Shown one piece after another: positions 21,540-25,324 of a stretch of DNA of 25,324 bases. The stretch comes from a virus: positions 1 through 25,324 of the IMG/VR virus record IMGVR_UViG_3300037584_000937; one strand, written 5' to 3'. Position 1 is the first letter of the stretch. Each line of letters starts with the position of its first letter. The notes beneath the pieces are model-generated. The model made no database searches, was not told the DNA's origin, and saw nothing but the letters and a program-made list of their open reading frames with translations. Both the position numbers and the translations under genes were made by a program.

Positions 21540-22916
21540 CTATAAAATTGATATTGCAAACTTGCCTAAGAAATTAAAGAAATCATTTTTTGCTGTTTGA
21601 TCATTTGTATCAAACATATTAGCTCTATTAATAGCTGCCATAGCTATATTATGCTGTCTGTTTCTCTCATTTTCTGCTGCTGTGTTTGCCCATGATGCTT
21701 CATCTCTCCACTCTTGCCATAATGTAGATAGTGCAAAATTAGAAAGGTTTAATAAATTTTCTGCATTAGTTTGATTGGCTGCATTTGTTGCTGCTGTATT
21801 TGCAGTGTTAATAGTTCTTCTCCATGTAGCATTAGATTGGTCTATGACTCTTTGATTTTCTACATTAAATCTTTGTCTTTGATCTTTTATGCTAGCATTA
21901 AATTGATTAATTGCGGACTCTCTTTGTGCATTAGCCTCATTAACTGCTATTGTATTATTTGCATTTGTTGCTGCTACTTTATTTTGTTCTGATGATGTAA
22001 ACTGTTTCATTGCATCTGTTCTTTCAGAATTACTTTGATTTATTTCTTTAGAAAGATTTGAAAAAAACTGATCTGTTTGTTGTTTATTTGTTGCATTAAA
22101 TTGTAATGATGCATTAGCTGCAGCCTGATCAGACAATAGAGTATTCTGTCTTAGTTGAATATTTTGTAATCTTGTTTGTTGATTATTACTAAGATTAGCA
22201 ACGTCTAACTTAAAAAAGTTATCTGCATTAGTTAATGCTGCCTGTTGTCTATTATTTAAATTTGCAAATATCATTTGCTTATAGGAGTCAGCATCTGCAG
22301 CAGCTATTGGTGTTGCTGCATTTAATATGCCTTCAGCCATAGCTTCAGCAAACATAGTACTTTGACTTAATCCACGTTTTGCAAGTGCAGCCATAGTAGC
22401 TTTAGATGCACCTCTAGCCCATGCTGGTAGTTGCCCACCAGACTGTAACGCTGTTTCAATTTCTGTTGATAATTTACCTAGTTGCCCTTTTACAGTAGCA
22501 TCAGATGTTAATGAATCTGTAGCAGCAGCCATAGTTTGTGTAGGTGCACTAAGTTGTGCAGCAACTGCTTGAGGTGTAGCAGTACCAGTAGTTTTAGCTG
22601 TGTAAGATTGTGCTGTAGCTGCTGGCTGTGAAGCTATTTGAGTTGATGTTACACTACCAGGTGTAGCTATTGTTGGTGCTGTTGGTGCTGTTGGTGTAGC
22701 AGCTGCAACTGTACCTGTAACTCCTGATGTTGTTACTGTTTCTCCTGCTTGAACGTTTTGTAACGCAGGAACAACTGCAGTTCCTTGAGGTAATGTAGGT
22801 TTATTAACAGAAGTCCTTAAAGTAGCAGCCACATTACTAGCATCACCTTGTGCTTTTGTGGCTTGATCTGGTAACTTTACTGTTACCTTTCTTTGTTCTA
22901 TATCTTGAGTTGCCAT
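21540..22916 (-). CDS. Asn/Gln/Ala-rich helical virion protein, 458 aa
   Basis: Residues 1-130 are Thr/Ala/Pro-rich and probably disordered, with short repeats such as APTAPTIA. From about 130 to the end the protein is a long helical rod rich in Asn, Gln and Ala (NNRQQAALTNADNFF, LSNNQQTRLQNIQLRQ, ...) with recurring heptad-like blocks. The motif KRGLSQSTMFAEAMAEGIL...PIAAADADSYKQ is familiar from marine phage internal proteins. A DNA-ejection or tail-tube rod is the likely function. It has no cysteines. Its start shares one base with the stop of the basic 47-aa gene. Confidence 0.7.
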   Translation of the reverse strand: MATQDIEQRKVTVKLPDQATKAQGDASNVAATLRTSVNKPTLPQGTAVVPALQNVQAGETVTTSGVTGTVAAATPTAPTAPTIATPGSVTSTQIASQPAATAQSYTAKTTGTATPQAVAAQLSAPTQTMAAATDSLTSDATVKGQLGKLSTEIETALQSGGQLPAWARGASKATMAALAKRGLSQSTMFAEAMAEGILNAATPIAAADADSYKQMIFANLNNRQQAALTNADNFFKLDVANLSNNQQTRLQNIQLRQNTLLSDQAAANASLQFNATNKQQTDQFFSNLSKEINQSNSERTDAMKQFTSSEQNKVAATNANNTIAVNEANAQRESAINQFNASIKDQRQRFNVENQRVIDQSNATWRRTINTANTAATNAANQTNAENLLNLSNFALSTLWQEWRDEASWANTAAENERNRQHNIAMAAINRANMFDTNDQTAKNDFFNFLGKFAISIL

Positions 22917-23059
22917 TATCTTCTCTTTCCTTGTCCTCTATATTTCTTAAAACTTGCTTTCTTTTTTTTATTCATAGTGCTTTTAATAGGGTTACGACCT
23001 ATTGAAGTTCCTTTTTGTATTCGTATATGCTCTTGATATGCTTTTGTTTTTTTAGCCAT
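22916..23059 (-). CDS. Very basic conserved phage protein, 47 aa
   Basis: I chose the ATG at 23059, which shares one base with the previous stop (TAATG), over a longer in-frame extension to 23131 that would overlap the preceding gene by 72 bp. The product starts MAKKTKAYQEHIRIQKGTS and contains GRNPIKSTMNKKKKASFKKYRGQGKRR; about a third of residues are Lys or Arg. Similar 'KGTSIGRNP' mini-proteins occur in structural regions of marine phages. Nucleic-acid binding in the capsid is plausible. Function unproven. Confidence 0.7.
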   Translation of the reverse strand: MAKKTKAYQEHIRIQKGTSIGRNPIKSTMNKKKKASFKKYRGQGKRR

Positions 23060-23307
23060 TAATTCATCATACCTAGTAATGTCTCGATTACCATTAAGCC
23101 TACAGCCCCCACTGTAGAAAGAACAACCCAATAGATCTTATCTATCTTGCCACCCAACTTTTCTACGTCCTCATGAACGTGTGTAATTTTTTCATCTAGG
23201 TGTGCTAGATGATTATCTTTAATAACTGCAATATCTTTTTTAACACCTGTAATGTGCCCTTGAAGAGATATAATATGTTCTCTTTCTGTCTTTGGTTCCA
23301 TATCCAT
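23059..23307 (-). CDS. XhlA-like coiled-coil membrane protein, 82 aa
   Basis: A charged helical region with heptads (residues 10-55, rich in His, Lys, Asp) is followed by one transmembrane helix (about 57-80, IYWVVLSTVGAVGLMVIETLLG). This matches the build of the XhlA/haemolysin-associated family found near phage lysis genes, although the lysis cluster here is 8 kb away. The in-frame second ATG (23301) is an alternative start. No strong ribosome binding site is visible. Membrane topology suggests a C-terminal anchor. Confidence 0.6.
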   Translation of the reverse strand: MDMEPKTEREHIISLQGHITGVKKDIAVIKDNHLAHLDEKITHVHEDVEKLGGKIDKIYWVVLSTVGAVGLMVIETLLGMMN

Positions 23308-23314
23308 AGGAGAC

Positions 23315-23617
23315 CTAGCTGTCGTTCAATGTGCTTACGTCAAAACTATCATCAACTGTATCAGCTACTGGTGGGTTTTGGTGTACGTTATGTTTTTTTG
23401 CAAACATATCATCCCAATGTGCCTCATCCATAAGTGCTAGTATCTCAGCTTTTGTATAATCACCTGGTACTTTTGATGGTACATCTATCTTTTCAGATTT
23501 ACTAAATGTATGAGAAAAGTCACCATCAGTATATTTATATTTAACTGACCATTCTGTTACATTACCATCAGCATTGACTTTAGGTTTAGCTGATATCCAT
23601 TCTTTAGTTACTGCCAT
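23315..23617 (-). CDS. Small tail-associated protein, 100 aa
   Basis: The ATG at 23617 has AAGGAG upstream. The N-terminal half is a beta-rich domain (EWISAKPKVNADGNVTEWSVKYKYTD; note the WSV-x-Y pattern seen in small phage proteins encoded after tail fibres). The C-terminal half is acidic and helical (ILALMDEAHWDDMF). It follows the tail fibre gene directly. Probable virion or fibre-assembly factor, by context only. Confidence 0.65.
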   Translation of the reverse strand: MAVTKEWISAKPKVNADGNVTEWSVKYKYTDGDFSHTFSKSEKIDVPSKVPGDYTKAEILALMDEAHWDDMFAKKHNVHQNPPVADTVDDSFDVSTLNDS

Positions 23618-23618
23618 A

Positions 23619-25324
23619 TTATTCTCCTTTTATGGTTTTTATTTCTTGTTGTAGAGTTGTTACTTGAGCCGACAACTCTTTTACGGCATTTATTAGTGGT
23701 GTTATAAACATTTCACGAGAAATAGCTTGACCATCTTCTTGTTCTTCCCAACCATTAAACGTTTCATTACCAACTTTTTCCATAGCCTTTTTAACGTCTT
23801 GTGCTATTAGTCCGTGTATTAAAGTTTCAGTATCTTTTTCTCCTTTATTTGCACGAGTTGCTTGAAATTCAGGATCAACTTCTGATTGTGGTTTCCAATT
23901 AAATGTAACTGGTTTTAATTCATTAATAAAACTTAAGCCTAAAGTGTCTGCATTAATATTCTTTTTAAGTCTTTCATCAGAGGATTGAGTCCAAGTATTA
24001 TTTTGGGTGTATGAGCAATTAATTGTTCCACTAGCTGATCCAAGAGTTACTCTGTTGTCACCTACACCTGATAAATTATTGCCAATAACAATTTGATTTT
24101 CTGCGTTATTAGCACTAGTTCTAGCATTGAAACCCATAACTGTATTTCCAGTACCAGTTGTTAGAGCAATTGTATCTTCACCTGCTTGGTGACCTATTAG
24201 TGTATTAAGACCGCCAGTAGTAATACTTGACGCAGCATTATGACCCACAACAGTATTACCATCAGCAGACGTTAAAGCATCTAATGCAGAATTACCAATG
24301 GCTACATTAAATTCTCCACCACTATTGCATAGCCTTAAAACATTTTTACCAATTGCAAGGTTACTAGTTTCAGTATCAGCACTTTCTAATGCTTGAAATC
24401 CTATAGCTACTTGGTCTCCAGCAGTGGTCATAGCGGCTCCAGCTTGCCACCCTAGAAAAACATTACAGCAACCCTCGGTTAAATCATTACCAGCTTCAAA
24501 ACCCAGTATCGTGTTTAAAGTAGCAGAAGTCATATGTTGACCTGCATTTCTTCCAATAACTACATTTTCAGCACCTGTTGCAGTTGCAGAAGATACCGCA
24601 TCATCTCCGATAATAACATTACTGTTACCTGTAGTTAAGCCCGCTCCCGCATTTGAACCTAAAGTAACATTACGAACAGCAGTTGTTATGGCTGTACCAG
24701 CTTGATAACCAACAGCAGTATTTTTATCACCAGAAGTCACAGCATCAAGGGAGTAGTTTCCTACAGCTACATTAAATTCTCCACCAGCTATTGATCCACC
24801 AAGTGCGTGAGTACCAATAGCTAAGTTATGGTTTTCGGTATCTGCATCATCATACGCTGTATAACCAATCGCAATAACATTACTGCCTGTTGTATTTTGT
24901 TCTGCTGCTTGATAACCAATAGCAATAGTTTCAGACATACTTGTTGCTTCTTTTGCTGCTTCTTTTCCTATAGCAACATTGTAAGCACTTGTTGCTACAC
25001 CTGTCCCCATAGCCTCGTGACCTATCACAACATTTTCTGCTAAAGTTGTAGCATTTTCAGCAGCATTATATCCAATAATTACATTGTCATTACTTGTTGT
25101 TAACGCACCTGCTGCGTTATATCCAATGGCTACGTTATTATCACCAGATGTCAAAGCATCTAAACTAGCATTACCAATAGCTACGTTGTATTCTCCTCCA
25201 TTAATATTTCCACCCAAAGCCCCAGTACCTATACCTAAGTTGTCATTTTCAGTATCGTGGTCATCTCCAGCAGTAGAGCCTATAAAAATACTTCTTGCAG
25301 TTGTAGTACATTGCTCACCAGATT
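23619..25324 (-). CDS. Tail fibre with repeat stalk and S74 chaperone domain (5' partial)
   Basis: The frame is open to the right edge, so the N-terminal virion-anchor part is missing. About 430 residues of [N]-[V]-[x]-[I]-G-x-x-A-type repeats (unit about 17 aa) form a beta-helical stalk like YadA/Hep_Hag heads. Then comes TQSSDERLKKN at 23961-23990, the start of a peptidase S74 intramolecular chaperone domain. This domain trimerises the fibre and releases itself by cleavage before the conserved Ser; the Ser-Asp-x-Arg-x-Lys pattern (Ser at 23979-23981) is intact. The end carries a coiled coil. It should recognise the host cell surface. The leftmost in-frame TTG at 25217 is not the true start. 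Confidence 0.9.
   Translation of the reverse strand, partial: SGEQCTTTARSIFIGSTAGDDHDTENDNLGIGTGALGGNINGGEYNVAIGNASLDALTSGDNNVAIGYNAAGALTTSNDNVIIGYNAAENATTLAENVVIGHEAMGTGVATSAYNVAIGKEAAKEATSMSETIAIGYQAAEQNTTGSNVIAIGYTAYDDADTENHNLAIGTHALGGSIAGGEFNVAVGNYSLDAVTSGDKNTAVGYQAGTAITTAVRNVTLGSNAGAGLTTGNSNVIIGDDAVSSATATGAENVVIGRNAGQHMTSATLNTILGFEAGNDLTEGCCNVFLGWQAGAAMTTAGDQVAIGFQALESADTETSNLAIGKNVLRLCNSGGEFNVAIGNSALDALTSADGNTVVGHNAASSITTGGLNTLIGHQAGEDTIALTTGTGNTVMGFNARTSANNAENQIVIGNNLSGVGDNRVTLGSASGTINCSYTQNNTWTQSSDERLKKNINADTLGLSFINELKPVTFNWKPQSEVDPEFQATRANKGEKDTETLIHGLIAQDVKKAMEKVGNETFNGWEEQEDGQAISREMFITPLINAVKELSAQVTTLQQEIKTIKGE
24035..25324 (-). repeat. Protein-level repeats of the tail fibre stalk
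   Basis: Units of roughly 17 residues ending in (V/I/L)(A/I/V)(I/L/V)G recur at least two dozen times. A higher-order repeat is also visible: blocks beginning DTENxNLxIG...GGEYNVAIGN occur three times, 138 and then 155 residues apart, with the second spacing about one unit longer. The repeats are diverged at DNA level. Confidence 0.85.

Noticed and set aside
23060-23131. N-terminal extension of the basic 47-aa protein.
   Set aside because: It would overlap the preceding gene by 72 bp; ATG at 23059 forms a clean TAATG junction.
24035-25324. Regular repeats as a possible CRISPR array.
   Set aside because: Repeats are diverged at DNA level, lie in one open reading frame and encode beta-helix units of a tail fibre.

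Overview
This window is part of the genome of an A/T-rich, tailed, double-stranded DNA bacteriophage. The gene set points to a marine podovirus of the HMO-2011 type, possibly infecting a SAR11-like alphaproteobacterium. The host is inferred only from base composition and gene content. The best single marker is a family A DNA polymerase carrying a DnaJ-like double CxxCxGxG zinc motif between its exonuclease and polymerase halves, a trait described for SAR116 phage HMO-2011. There are no integrase, repressor, tRNA, CRISPR, insertion sequence or reverse transcriptase genes here.

Layout. (1) 1-434: the start of a minus-strand gene running off the left edge. (2) 435-546: a divergent control region with back-to-back sigma70-type promoters whose -35 boxes lie in a perfect 10-bp inverted repeat. 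(3) 547-4288, plus strand: a string of small, overlapping early genes, including a zinc/AT-hook mini-protein, a one-helix membrane peptide, a Gp88-family Cys-rich protein and an SH3/WYL_2-like protein. It is interrupted by a consensus promoter followed by about 215 nt of hairpin-rich non-coding sequence (3346-3560). (4) 4289-4481: two strong hairpins flanked by a 10-bp direct repeat, then a promoter. (5) 4482-13278, plus strand: the replication and nucleic-acid-processing operon, with Toprim primase, DnaB-like helicase, family A polymerase, a probable ssDNA-binding protein, a Cas4/RecB-like Fe-S nuclease, a Holliday-junction-resolvase-like nuclease, a metallophosphoesterase, a DUF3310 protein and a possible TSCPD protein. 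(6) 13275-25324, minus strand: the late region, read right to left. It holds a repeat-rich S74 tail fibre (5' end outside the window), small accessory proteins, internal virion or ejection candidates including a 1331-aa protein of T7 gp16 size, a T7-lysozyme-like amidase, a 3-TM holin and small membrane proteins. The two arms collide tail to tail on one shared CTAG.

How it works together. Three plus-strand promoters place an ATG without Shine-Dalgarno sequence 6-7 nt after the -10 box, which predicts leaderless mRNAs starting the early, Gp88 and primase units. Genes inside the units have ordinary ribosome binding sites or ATGA/TAATG overlaps. No plus-strand promoter of comparable quality was noticed beyond about 4.5 kb, so the replication genes are probably one long transcript from the promoter at 4447. 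The late operon's promoter is not in the window. The most novel material is the structured RNA candidate at 3346-3560, the leaderless promoter set, and the hairpin/direct-repeat element before the primase gene.
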